A stretch of 64,000 nt of DNA, from contig JAZGUH010000103.1 of the NCBI GenBank assembly GCA_037893225.1, positions 310,001 to 374,000 of the forward strand, read 5' to 3'. Each line of letters starts with the position of its first letter. Within the stretch, counting starts at the first letter, position 1. Position numbers and translations under genes: made by a program. The notes under the pieces were generated by a model. It was not told the DNA's origin and made no database searches. It saw only the letters and a program-made list of their open reading frames with translations. Source of the stretch: Hippasteria phrygiana. Lineage: Eukaryota > Echinodermata > Asteroidea > Valvatida > Goniasteridae. Positions 25,051 to 36,309 of the stretch are shown in pieces.

Positions 25051-27949
25051 TGATGGCCGAGATTAGCAAGTAGGTTTTTTTTTCGAACTGATTTTTTCTG
25101 CATTCCCGATTAAGTGTACATGCTATACACAAGACTAGCAGAGACCCCCACCACGCAACTTGGTCTCCAAATGAGGGCGTTTTTCGATCTGATCTTGAAC
25201 GAAATTGCACACAATCTTGATACTGATGGAAAGAGGGACTCATCAGCAACATCCAATCCAATCTGCAGCTCCTCAGACCCAAGTTCAGCCAAATGATGGC
25301 CGAGATAAGCGAGTAGGTTTTTTCGAACTGATTTTTTCTGCATTCCCGCATGAGTGTACATGCTATACAATGGACTAGCCGAGACCCCCACAAACAAATG
25401 AGGGCGTTTTTTCGGTATAATGTTGAACGGAACTGCGCACAAACTTGATACTGATAGAAAGAGGGACTCATCAGCAGCATCCAGACCAATCCCAGCTCCT
25501 CAGACCCAAGTTCAGCCAAATGATGGCCGAGATAAGCGAGTAGGTTTTTTAAACTAATTTTTCTCCATTCCCGCATAAGTGCACTTGCTATACAATGGAC
25601 TAGCCGAGACCCCACCACGCAACTTGGGCCCCAAATGAGGGCGTATTTCGGTCTGACATTGAACGAAATTGCGCACAATCTTGATACTGATGGAAAGAGG
25701 GACTCCTCAGCAACATCCAGACCAATTTCCAGCTCCGCAGACCCCAGTTCAGCCGAATGATGGCCGAGATAAGCGAGTAGGTTTTTCGAACGTATTTTTC
25801 TGCATTCCCGCATAAGTGCACATGCTATACAATGGACTAGCAGAGACCCCCACCACGCAACTTAGGCCCAAAATGAGGGAATTTTTCCATCTGATGTTTA
25901 ACCAAATTGCGCACAATCTTGATAATGTTGGAAAGAGGGACTCATCAGCAACATCCATTCCAATTTCCAGCTCCAAGGACCCCAGTTCAGCCGAATGGTG
26001 GCCGAGATAAGCGAGTAGGTTTCTCGAACGATTTTTTCTGCATTCCCGATTAAGTGTACATGCTATACACAAGACTAGCAGAGACCCCCACCACGCAACT
26101 TGGTCTCCAAATGAGGGCGTTTTTCGATCTGATCTTGAACGAAATTGCGCACAATCTTGATACTGATGGAAAGAGGGACTCATCAGCAACATCCAGACCA
26201 ATCTGCAGCTCCTCAGACCCAAGTTCAGCCAAATGATGGCCGAGATAAGCAAGTAGTATTTTTCGAACTGATTTTGTCTGCATTCCCGCATGAGTGTACA
26301 TGCTAACAATGGACTAGCCGAGAACCCCACCACGCAACTTAGGCCCCAAATGAGGGCGTTTTTCGGTCTGACGTTAAACGAAATTGCGCACAATCTTGAT
26401 ACTGATGGAAAGAGGGACTCCTCAGCAACATCCATACCAATTTCCAGCTCAACAGACGCCAGTTCAGCCGAATGATGGCCGAGATAAGCGAGTATTTGTT
26501 TTCGAACTGATTTTTTCTGCATTCCCGCATGAGTGTACATGCTATACAATGGACTAGCTGAGACCCAAACCACGCAACTTGGGCCCCAAATGAGAGCGTT
26601 TTTCGGTCTGACATTGAACGAAATTGCGCACAATCTTAATACTGTTGGAAAGAGGGACTCCTCAGCAACATCCATACCAATTTCCAGCTCCACAGACGCA
26701 AGTTCAGGAGAATGATGGCCGAGATAAGCCAGTAGGTTTTTCGAAAGAATTTTTCTGCATTTCCGCATAAGTGCACATGCTATACAATGGACTAGCCGAG
26801 ACCCCCACCACGCAATTTAGGCCCCACATGAGGGCGTTTTTCGATCTGACATTGAACGAAATTGCGCACAATCTTGATATTGATGGAAAGAGGGACTCCT
26901 CAGCAACATCCAGACCAATTTCCAGCTCCTGAGGCCCAAGTTCAGCAAAATGATGGCCGAGATCAGCGAGTATTTTTTTTTCGAACAAAATTTTCTGCAT
27001 TTCCGCGTAAGTTCACATGCTATACAATGGACTAGCCGAGACCCCCACCGCGCAATTTAGGCCCCACATGAGGGCGTTTTTCGGTCTGACATTGAACGAA
27101 ATTGCGCATAATCTTGATACTGATGGAAAGAGGGACTCAACAGCAACATCCAGACCAATTTCCAGCTCCGCAGGCGCAAGTTCAGCCAAATGATGGCCGA
27201 GATAAGCGAGTAGTATTTTTCGAACGAATTTTAATGCATTCCCACATAAGTGCACATGATATACAATGGACTAGCCGAGACCCCCACCACGCAACTTAGG
27301 CCCAAAATATGGAAATTGTTCAATCTGATGTTTAACTCAATTGCGCAAAATCTTGACACTGATGGAAAGAGGGACTCCTCAGCAACATCCAGACCAATTT
27401 CCAGCTCCGCAGACCCCAGTTCAGCCGAATGATGGCCGAGATAAGCGAGTAGGTTTTTCGAACGTATTTTTCTGCATTCCCGTATAAGTGCACATGCTAT
27501 ACACAAGACTAGCAGAGACCCCCACCACGCAACTTGGACTCCAAATGAGGGCGTTTTTCTATCTGATCTTGAACGAAATTGCGCACAATCTTGACACTGA
27601 TGGAAAGAGGGACTCATCAGCAACATCCAGACCAATCTGCAGCTCCTCAGACGCAAGTTCAGGAGAATGAAGGCCGAGATAAGCCAATAGGATTTTCGAA
27701 CGTATTTTTCTGCATTCCCGCATAAGTGCACATGCTATACAATGGACTAGCAGAGACCCCCACCACGCAACTTAGGCCCAAAATGAGGGAATTTTTCCAT
27801 CTGATGTTTAACCAAATTGCGCACAATCTTGATAATGTTGGAAAGAGGGACTCATCAGCAACATCCATTCTAATTTCCAGCTCCAAGGACCCCAGTTCAG
27901 CCGAATGGTGGCCGAGATAAGCGAGTAGGTTTCTCGAACGATTTTGTCT

Positions 27950-30900
27950 GCATTCCCGATTAAGTGTACATGCTATACACAAGACTAGCAGAGACCCCCA
28001 CCACGCAACTTGGACTCCAAATGAGGGCGTTTTTCTATCTGATCTTGAACGAAATTGCGCACAATCTTGATACTGATGGAAAGAGGGACTCATCAGCAAC
28101 ATCCAGACCAATCTGCAGCTCCTCAGACGCAAGTTCAGGAGAATGATGGCCGAGATAAGCCAATAGGTTTTTCGAACGTATTTTTCTGCATTCCCGCATA
28201 AGTGCACATGCTATACAATGGACTAGCAGAGACCCCCACCACGCAACTTAGGCCCAAAATGAGGGAATTTTTCCATCTGATGTTTAACCAAATTGCGCAC
28301 AATCTTGATAATGTTGGAAAGAGGGACTCATCAGCAACATCCATTCCAATTTCCAGCTCCAAGGACCCCAGTTCAGCCGAATGGTGGCCGAGATAAGCGA
28401 GTAGGTTTCTCGAAGGATTTTTTCTGCATTCCCGCATGAGTGCACATGCTATACAATGGACTAGCCGAGACCCCCACCACGCAACTTAGGCCCAAAATGA
28501 GGGAATTTGTCGATCTGATGTTTAACTAAATTGCGCACAATCTCGAAACTGATGAAAAGAGGGACTCCTCAGCAACATCCAGACGAATTTCCAGCTCCAC
28601 AGACCCCAGTTCAGCAGAATGATGGCCGAGATATGCGAGTAGTTTTTTTTTTAACTGATTTTGTCTGCATTCCCGATTAAGTGCACATGCTATGCAATGG
28701 ACTGGCCGAGACCCCCACAACGCAACGTGGGCCTTAAATGAGGGCGTTTTTCGATCTGATGTTGTACGAAATTACGCACAATCTTGATACTGATGGAAAG
28801 AGGGACTCATCAGCAACATCCAGAACAATCTTCAGCTCATCAGACCCAAGTTCATCCAAATGATGGCCGAGACAAGCGAGTAGGTTTTCCGAACGAATTT
28901 TAATGCATTCCCACATAAGTGCACATGATATACAATGGACTAGCCGAGACCCCCACCACGCAACTTAGGCCCAAAATGAAGGCGTTTTTCGATCTGATGT
29001 TAAACGAAATTGCGCACAATCTTGATAATGTTGGAAAAAGGGACTCCTCAGCAACATCCGACCAATTTCCAGCTCCACAGACCCCAGTTCAGCAGAATGA
29101 TGGCCGAGATATGCGAGTAGTTTTTTTTTTTAACTGATTTTGTCTGCATTCCCGATTAAGTGCACATGCTATGCAATGGCTGGCCGAGACCCCCACAACG
29201 CAACGTGGGCCTTAAATGAGGGCGTTTTTCGATCTGATGTTGTACGAAATTACGCACAATCTTGATACTGATGGAAAGAGGGACTCCTCAGCAACATCCA
29301 GACCAATTTTCAGCTCCTCAGACTCAAGTTCAGCCAAATGATGGCCGAGACAAGCGAGTAGGGTTTTCGAACGAATTTATCTGCATTCCTGTATAAGTGC
29401 CCATGATTATACAATGGACTAGCCGAGACCCCTACTACGCAACTTAGGCCCAAAATTAGGGAATTTTTCTATCGGATGTTTAACGAAATTGAGCACAATC
29501 TTAATACTGTTGGAAAGAGGGACTGCTCAGCAACATCCAGACCAATTTCCAGCTCCACAGACCCCAGTTCAGCCGAATGATGGCCGAGATAAGAGAGTAG
29601 TTTTTTTCGAACTGATTTTGTCTGCATTCCCGGTTAAGTGTACATGCTATACAATGGACTAGCCGAGACCCCCACCACGCAACTTGGGCCCCAAATGAGG
29701 GCGTTTTTTGATCTGATGTTGAACGAAATTGCGCACAATCTTGATACTGATGGAAAGAGGGACTCATCAGCAACATCCAGAACAATCTTCAGCTCCTCAG
29801 ACCCAAGTTCAGCCAAATGATGGCCGAGACAAGCGAGTAGGTTTTTCGAACGAATTTATCTGCATTCCTGCATAAGTGCTCATGATTATACAATGGACTA
29901 GCCGAGACCCATACTTCGCAACTTAGGCCCAAAATTAGGAAATTTTTCTATCTGATGTTTAACGAAATTGCGCACAATCTTGATACTGTTGGAAAGAGGG
30001 ACTGCTCAGCAACATCCAGACCAATTTCCAGCTCCACAGACCCCAGTTCAGCCGAATGATGGCCGAGATAAGAGAGTAGTTTTTTGCGAACTGATTTTGT
30101 CTGCATTCCCGGTTAAGTGTACATGCTATACAATGGACTAGCCGAGACCCCCACCACGCAACTTAGGCCCCAAATGAGGGCGTTTTTTGATCTGATGTTG
30201 AACGAAATTACGCACAATCTTGATACTGTTGGAAAGAGGGACTCATCAGCAACATCCAGACCAATCTCCAGCTCCTGAGGCCCAAGTTCAGCCAAATTAT
30301 GGCCGAGACAAGCTAGTAGGTTTTTCGAACGAATTTGTCTGCATTCCCGCATAAGTGCACATGCTATACAATGGACTAGCCGAGACCCCCACCACGCAAC
30401 TTAGGCCCAAAATAAGGTAATTTTCGATCTGATGTTGTACGAAATTGCGCACAATCTTGATACTAATGGAAGGAGGGACTTATCAGCAACATCGAAACCA
30501 ATCTCCAGCTCCTCAGGCCCAAGTTCAGCCAAATGATGGCCGAGAGAAGCGAGTAGGTTTTTCGAACGAATTTGTTTGCATTCCTGCATAAGTGTACATA
30601 CTATACGATGGACTAACCGAGATCCCCACCACGCAAATTGGGTTCCAAATGAGGGCGTTTTTCGGTCTGACGTTGAACGAAATCACGCACAATCTTGATA
30701 CTTATGGAAAGAGGGACTCATCAGCAACATCCAGACGAATTTCCAGCTCCACAGACCCCAGTTCAGCAGAATGATGGCCGAGATATGCGAGTAGTTTTTT
30801 TTTAAACTGATTTTGTCTGCATTCCCGATTAAGTGCACATGCTATGCAATGGACTGGCCGAGACCCCCACAACGCAACGTGGGCCTTAAATGAGGGCGTT

Positions 30901-31830
30901 TTTCGATCTGATGTTGTACGAAATTACGCACAATCTTGATACTGATGGAAAGAGGGACTCATCAGCAACATCCAGACCAATCTGCAGCTCCTCAGACGCA
31001 AGTTCAGGAGAATGATGGCCGAGATAAGCCAATAGGTTTTTCGAACGTATTTTTCTGCATTCCCGCATAAGTGCACATGCTATACAATGGACTAGCAGAG
31101 ACCCCCACCACGCAACTTAGGCCCAAAATGAGGGAATTTTTCCATCTGATGTTTAACCAAATTGCGCACAATCTTGATAATGTTGGAAAGAGGGACTCAT
31201 CAGCAACATCCATTCCAATTTCCAGCTCCAAGGACCCCAGTTCAGCCGAATGGTGGCCGAGATAAGCGAGTAGGTTTCTCGAAGGATTTTTTCTGCATTC
31301 CCGCATGAGTGCACATGCTATACAATGGACTAGCCGAGACCCCCACCACGCAACTTAGGCCCAAAATGAGGGAATTTGTCGATCTGATGTTTAACTAAAT
31401 TGCGCACAATCTCGAAACTGATGAAAAGAGGGACTCCTCAGCAACATCCAGACGAATTTCCAGCTCCACAGACCCCAGTTCAGCAGAATGATGGCCGAGA
31501 TATGCGAGTAGTTTTTTTTTTAACTGATTTTGTCTGCATTCCCGATTAAGTGCACATGCTATGCAATGGACTGGCCGAGACCCCCACAACGCAACGTGGG
31601 CCTTAAATGAGGGCGTTTTTCGATCTGATGTTGTACGAAATTACGCACAATCTTGATACTGATGGAAAGAGGGACTCATCAGCAACATCCAGAACAATCT
31701 TTAGCTCATCAGACCCAAGTTCATCCAAATGATGGCCGAGACAAGCGAGTAGGTTTTCCGAACGAATTTTAATGCATTCCCACATAAGTGCACATGATAT
31801 ACAATGGACTAGCCGAGACCCCCACCACGC
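27950..31830. repeat. Diverged satellite I with a ~2,869-bp spaced duplication
   Basis: The block from ~27,950 to ~28,960 recurs at ~30,820 to ~31,830 (28,202 to 31,071, an offset of 2,869 bp, or 12 monomers). Between them monomers carry CGCAACGTGGGCCTTAAATG and runs of T9-T11. Dimers of 476 bp are also visible (27,488 to 27,964; 27,726 to 28,202). Confidence 0.75.
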
Positions 31831-32405
31831 AACTTAGGCCCAAAATGAGGGAATTTTTCGATCTGATGTTTAACCAAATTGCACACAATCTTGATACTGA
31901 TGGAAAGAGGGACTTCTCAGCAACATGCAGACCAATTTCCAGCTCCCCAGGCCCAAGTTCAGCCAAATGATGGAGGAGACAAGCGAGTAGGTTTTTCGAA
32001 CGAATTTTTCTGCATTCCCGCATAAGTGCACATGTTATACAATGGACGAGCCGAGACCCCCACCACGCAACTTGGGCCCCAAATGAGGGCGTTTTTCGAT
32101 CTGACATTGAACGAAATTGCGGACAATCTTGATACTGATGGGAAGAGGGACTCCTCACCAACATCCAGACCAATTTCCAGCTCTACAGACCCCAGTTCAG
32201 CCGAATGATGGCCGAGATAAGCGAGTAGGTTTTTCGAACGTATTTTTGCTGCATTCCCGCATAAGTGCACATGATACAATGGACTAGCCGAGACCCCCAC
32301 CACGCAACTTAGGCCCAAAATGAAGGCGTTTTTCGATCTGATGAAAGAGACTCCTCAGCAACATCCAGACCAATTTCCAGCTCCACAGACCCCAGTTCAG
32401 CCGAA

Positions 32406-32407
32406 TG
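32406..32407 (+). repeat. 2-bp target-site duplication (TG), left copy
   Basis: TG precedes the CCCAGTAAACA terminus and recurs after the opposite terminus at 44,465-44,466. Removing the 12,057-bp unit with one TG recreates GCCGAATGATGGCCGAG, the normal satellite I string. Confidence 0.8.
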
Positions 32408-32424
32408 CCCAGTAAACACAACAT

Positions 32425-32640
32425 AAACGGCCCGATTATGGGCCAATTCCGGCTGCATTAACGGCCCAGTACAATTTTGCACATTGGCGCATTATCGGCC
32501 CAATGCTGGCTGCCGGAACCGGGCCATTAACGGCCCTGTAATGGGCCGTTTTCATCAGCCAGCATATGGCCCGGTAGCCGGCATTGGCCCAGTATTGGCC
32601 TTTAATGGTCCATTAGCGGCTTATAACCGGCTCCGTACCT
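32425..32640. repeat. Left subterminal GGCC-rich repeats of the 12-kb element
   Basis: Short words in both orientations crowd this region: CGGCCCGATTATGGGCC, ATTAACGGCCC, ATTATCGGCCCAATGCTGGC, CCGGGCCATTAACGGCCC, TAATGGGCCG, GGCATTGGCCCAG and CCATTAGCGGC. The consensus is about GGCCCATTAnCGG. Related words reappear only next to the right end (44,285-44,455). Subterminal repeat clusters are a feature of En/Spm-type elements, where an accessory protein binds them. Confidence 0.8.
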
Positions 32641-32710
32641 GTACCCACCCCCACCCCCCCCCCCCCCCGTACCCGTGTACCCGTCCCCCCCCCCCCCCCC
32701 CCCCCCCCTT
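32641..32710 (+). repeat. C-rich low-complexity tract
   Basis: CTGTACCCACCCCCA is followed by two C-runs of about 17 and 22 bases separated by GTACCCGTGTACCCGT. It directly follows the subterminal repeats. Confidence 0.9.
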
Positions 32711-33425
32711 CGTAACGGTACAGGCGTCCTCGACATACTGAACAATTATTTTGTTCTGAACGGGATCTAATCAGACGACAAATGGAAGATACACCGGCCT
32801 TTGGCGGCCATCTCCCATTTCTTTCCTGATACAACCCTATTAGAATAATTGGGCACTGTACATCAAGTTATTGTGCCTGTGTCATTTGCAATTAATAACA
32901 ACCTAGTCATTTACATTTTAGGAGACAGCAGAGATGTAGTTTGTTAAATTTACCTCAACAGTTTTTCGGTTTATTCTATACGAACACCACAATAAATGCA
33001 AATAAAGTTTAATAGAACCATTGCCTACCATTTTTCCGCGAATTGATATTATTAATCTTTGAAAGATTGTTGTAAAGTTACAGTTGTTAATGTTCTTTGT
33101 CAACAGGGTGTACTTCGGGACATACACTAAAGCTCCAAATGATTTACCGGTCAAATCTAGTTGTCACATGCAATCACTTTAAATTGAGTCAAAAGAAGGG
33201 GGGAATGTAGTGTCTTTAATACATGCACATAACATGCTAATTAGTTAATTCCTGACAAATGCATATGTACTATACATGTAATGGGATTTCATATGCATAT
33301 AGGTAAAGTTCAGTTTTGCAGTGTTTAATATTTACAGGAACATTTGAAACCAAAATTAAACTTCAAATTAAATGTACAGGCAATTTTACTGACAATGGGG
33401 CAGCAATTTTCCTATTAAGGTATTA
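32711..33425. other. AT-rich interior of the 12-kb element, no gene recognised
   Basis: No frame longer than about 80 codons and no domain is recognisable on either strand. This is presumably the 3' region of the minus-strand transcription units, or filler sequence. Confidence 0.5.
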
Positions 33426-33431
33426 TGAAGT

Positions 33432-33710
33432 ACACCACCAGGAGTGAATTCTTGAATTCCCTCCTGGTGAATGGATTTGATACATGTAGTATAGGAAAAG
33501 ATTCTTGGAAAAATGGCAAGTGTGTCTACTTTTGTAAATGTAAATACATGTAAACATAATCTAGTCTCAGTGGCACTATTGAGAAACCAAAAGTGGCAAG
33601 AAAATCAATGGATTAGTTGTAAAAATAATTCTAACAATAATGTTCCCAATCATGGTATTATTAAACATGCCACCAGGAATGAATTCAAGAATTCACTACT
33701 AGTGGTGTGT
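33432..33710. mobile_element. Small inverted-repeat element with doubly palindromic ends
   Basis: The left end CACCAGGAGTGAATTCTTG, AATTCCCTCCTGGTG (~33,434-33,470) and the right end CACCAGGAATGAATTCAAG, AATTCACTACTAGTGGTG (~33,670-33,707) are inverse complements of each other. Each is also a near-palindrome centred on a GAATTC pair. Total length ~275 bp. It looks like a foldback MITE. No target duplication was identified. Confidence 0.55.
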
Positions 33711-33758
33711 TGAAAATGGATGAAACGCCTAAAGATGCATTATTTTTCTATACTAATA

Positions 33759-34734
33759 CAGTGGAACGCCGCTATAACCAACATCGCGGAATCCACAGAT
33801 TTTGTTCAGTATAAACGATCATTCGGTATAGCGATTTTCAGCCACGGGTTACTTATTTAGGGACACATTGCCTTCAAATGTCATGAAATTTTGCTGTTTA
33901 GAAACGTTCCTTATCTTTGATAAGAGTTGTTCATGCAAACAAACACGTATAATGTGTTGTAATTAGTGAGTAGTGATTACAAAGAGAAAAATTGTGCGCT
34001 TACCCCTGACATCTGACCCGCGAAACATAGACTTATTTCCAGTCTTAAATACCACCGTCTAAATAATGCGCAAAATACGCTGTAAGAGTCTTTAGGCTGG
34101 CACCGCAGCCAGTGGCCTTGTGTACAATTCTCTGGCTCGCGACACATATCGCCAGTGCATGCTGCGCGCCGTGCCACCACAGTACATCAAAATGGATCAA
34201 CAGAACGTACTTCAACCAGATGCGACTGGAAATACGACTGGTGAACATGGTCCGCCATTTTGTGGAGTAACAAATTTGGTTCTACAAAATGGCGGACCGT
34301 TATTTGTCACGAAATTAAACAAAAACCACGCAATTTGAAGGGATAGTTATGTGAATCTTTATATTCTACTTTTCAAAAAGCTTCCCAACCATATCCATTT
34401 CAGTTTTATAGCCTAAATCGCAACATCCAAAGCAATGTGTCCCTTTAAGGATTACTTTAAACATGTGCCGGCTATTGAATCATGTAATTACATGTTCATA
34501 CATTCTAAAGCAACAGTTGGCTTTTCATAATAGCCACCTGTCACTCTTCAACATGAAGCTGCGGCCGTTTGGGAATTACAAACAGCCCAAATACCCTGTA
34601 CATTTTTTTATCCGTTTTTTTTCCCCAACAACAATGTTCGGTAAGTTTTGTACACAAAATTTGGGAGCCAAGGATGATGTTCGGTATAGCCGAATGTTCG
34701 GTATAGCAGTGTTTAGTATAGCGGAGTTCCACTG
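33759..34734. mobile_element. pogo/Tc1-mariner-like non-autonomous element (976 bp)
   Basis: The terminal inverted repeats CAGTGGAACGCCGCTATA (left) and the inverse complement of CAGTGGAACTCCGCTATA (right) are flanked by TA on both sides (33,757-33,758 and 34,735-34,736). CAGTGGAAC termini with a TA duplication suit the Tc1/mariner-pogo group. Further inside, TTCGGTATAGC occurs repeatedly near both ends. No transposase frame is recognisable. Confidence 0.82.
34249..34298. repeat. Perfect 15-bp hairpin inside the pogo-like element
   Basis: GGTCCGCCATTTTGT (34,249-34,263) and ACAAAATGGCGGACC (34,284-34,298) are exact inverse complements around a 20-base loop. Possibly a nested short element. 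Confidence 0.85.
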
Positions 34735-35225
34735 TAATGTCTTTCTCCCAGATTCAATGTCCGACTTCAGGCAATCAAACAATTCCTGTGTAAAATGCCC
34801 ATGTAGAATGGTCTAATCAGCTGTTTCTGCCACTGCCCTCTGCTCTCTCTCTGTTTACGACCTCCGTGTTTGTCACTGGCGCCCCTCAGCCACACCATTA
34901 CCTCTCTCTGGACTTCCACTGAAGAGGTCTTTAGTGTTGGTATCTTTGTTACAGCTCCTGTAAAATGAAATGTAATGAATATCAAATCATAGCAAATAGA
35001 ATGGATCTTGAGAACTCGCAGGATTAGCCAATTTTATTGATGTGGATTCCTGAAGATGGAATGCATTCCCAATCTGCTGATGTCCAACATTTATTTCATT
35101 TTTTATGAAGCACAATAAGACTTTGTGATATTTCCACTGAACTTGTGTTGCTTCCACAAAACTGATGGGCTATGAGATTTAGGATAACTGTAAAAGGGAT
35201 GCTGTTGAAGTCCTGTACAAGCTAT
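34735..35225. other. Interior of the 12-kb element, no gene recognised
   Basis: The sequence is unique in the window, with only short interrupted frames. I see no domain, repeat or RNA gene. Confidence 0.45.
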
Positions 35226-35231
35226 AAAATC

Positions 35232-36237
35232 AGGGTCCGTTTGATCCTCCGAAGGTTCATTAATCCGAAGGGTCGGTAGTCCAAAGGTTTGAATGTCCGA
35301 AATGACAATAGGGTCCGATAGTCTGAAATGATAATAGGGTTCGATAGTCCGTTTATATTGTCCATTCATACTATACACATTAATGTTGATTCGGACTATC
35401 GAACCTCACTGTCAATTCAGAATATCAAACCTTCTTGTTGATTCGGACAATCGAGCTGTAACATCTATTCAGACTATCGAGCCTTCGGACCTTATTCAAT
35501 TTTTGGAAAAGCAAACCTTTGGACTTAAAGAAACCTTTAGACTAAAGCCCCGGTCCCACTAGGACCTGCGATTTCCTGCAACCAGTTCAGTCGTGCGACA
35601 AGGCCAGTCGTGGATATTTCCTGCGATTTGAGCCTAGCAGTCACATTGTAAGACCAGTCGTGCGACCTGTAGAAGACTTGTTGCCGACTGATAGCACCAC
35701 TAATCGCACGACTGTCGCACGACTACCCAAGAATACGTACGAGTGGTAAAGTCATGTTGCACGACTGGCTACGACCAATGTAACGACTATTCGTACGACT
35801 TGTCGTGGAGTCTTGCTTAGTCGTGCAATCAGGTCTACTCACACTACAAGTTGTGGAAAGTCGTGCGACTGTCGTACAACAGGAGAATCCTACGATCAGC
35901 CACGACAATAAAGGACCACTCAAGACTTGTCCCACGACAATCGCACGAGCGTCGCACGAATGATATCGAAGACTAGGCTGCGACAAGATGCGACTACTTG
36001 AGTGGCAGCCAGAATTTCGAACAAGCTCAAAAACCTCTCTGCGACTGATTTCAGTCGTGCGAATATCTAAGATTACCCACGACCACCCAAGACTTGTGGC
36101 ACGACTTTCCTAAGTTTGCCTACGATTTCCAGTTGCAAACTGTCGTAAGTTGTATCTGTTAGTAGGACTGGGGCTTTACGAACCTGCGGGCTAACGAACC
36201 TTTGATCTAATAAACCTTCGAACTATCGAACCTATCC
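35232..36237. mobile_element. Foldback element built of TTCGGACTATCGAACC-type repeats, split by a nested MITE
   Basis: Both flanks of the nested element at 35,543-36,178 consist of tandem, diverged 15-18 bp words such as CCGAAGGTTCATTAATCCG, GATTCGGACTATCGAACC, CAGACTATCGAGCCTTCGGAC, and to the right CGAACCTGCGGGCTAACGAAC and CTTCGAACTATCGAACC. The outer ends face each other in inverse orientation. This suggests a foldback-type element later hit by another. Boundaries are approximate. Confidence 0.6.
35544..36177. mobile_element. MITE with AAAGCCCCGGTCC termini and dense GTCGTGCGAC words
   Basis: AAAGCCCCGGTCCCACTAGGA (left) faces the inverse of AAAGCCCCAGTCCTACTAACA (right), with TA outside both ends. 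The interior holds many copies of GTCGTGCGACT, TCGTGGGACAA and related words in both orientations. No coding frame is seen. The TA flanks suggest a Tc1/mariner- or Harbinger-like origin, but I cannot decide. Confidence 0.72.
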
Positions 36238-36309
36238 AGGAGTAACCAGGAAATCTTTGTTTCATATGGACGTCCCAACTTAATTGAATTGACATAAACA
36301 TATATAAAT

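Larger units (their letters stand above)
18177..32407. repeat. Satellite I, central array (~240-bp monomer)
   Basis: About 59 monomers continue the array of 1-15,930. Up to ~19,750 they form dimers of 487-489 bp, then an octamer HOR follows (separate entry). From ~25,000 to 32,407 monomers are more diverged, lack the long C-tracts, and share variants such as CAACTTAGGCCCAAAATGAG and TGATGTTTAACCAAATTG. The last monomer has a ~55-bp deletion at ~32,340 (GATCTGATGAAAGAGACTCC) and breaks off at 32,407, where the 12-kb transposon begins. Confidence 0.97.

Noticed and set aside
398..32208. Recurring ~60-codon plus-strand frames (MHMLYNGLAETPTTQLGPQM...) in almost every satellite I monomer
   Set aside because: They repeat with the satellite period, vary by frame-breaking indels and substitutions, have no recognisable domain, and are explained by one stop-poor monomer copied many times.
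1..32407. CENP-B box in satellite I
   Set aside because: The nearest candidate around TTTTTCGAACGAATTTTTC lacks the required CGGG half, so a centromeric role cannot be claimed from motif evidence.
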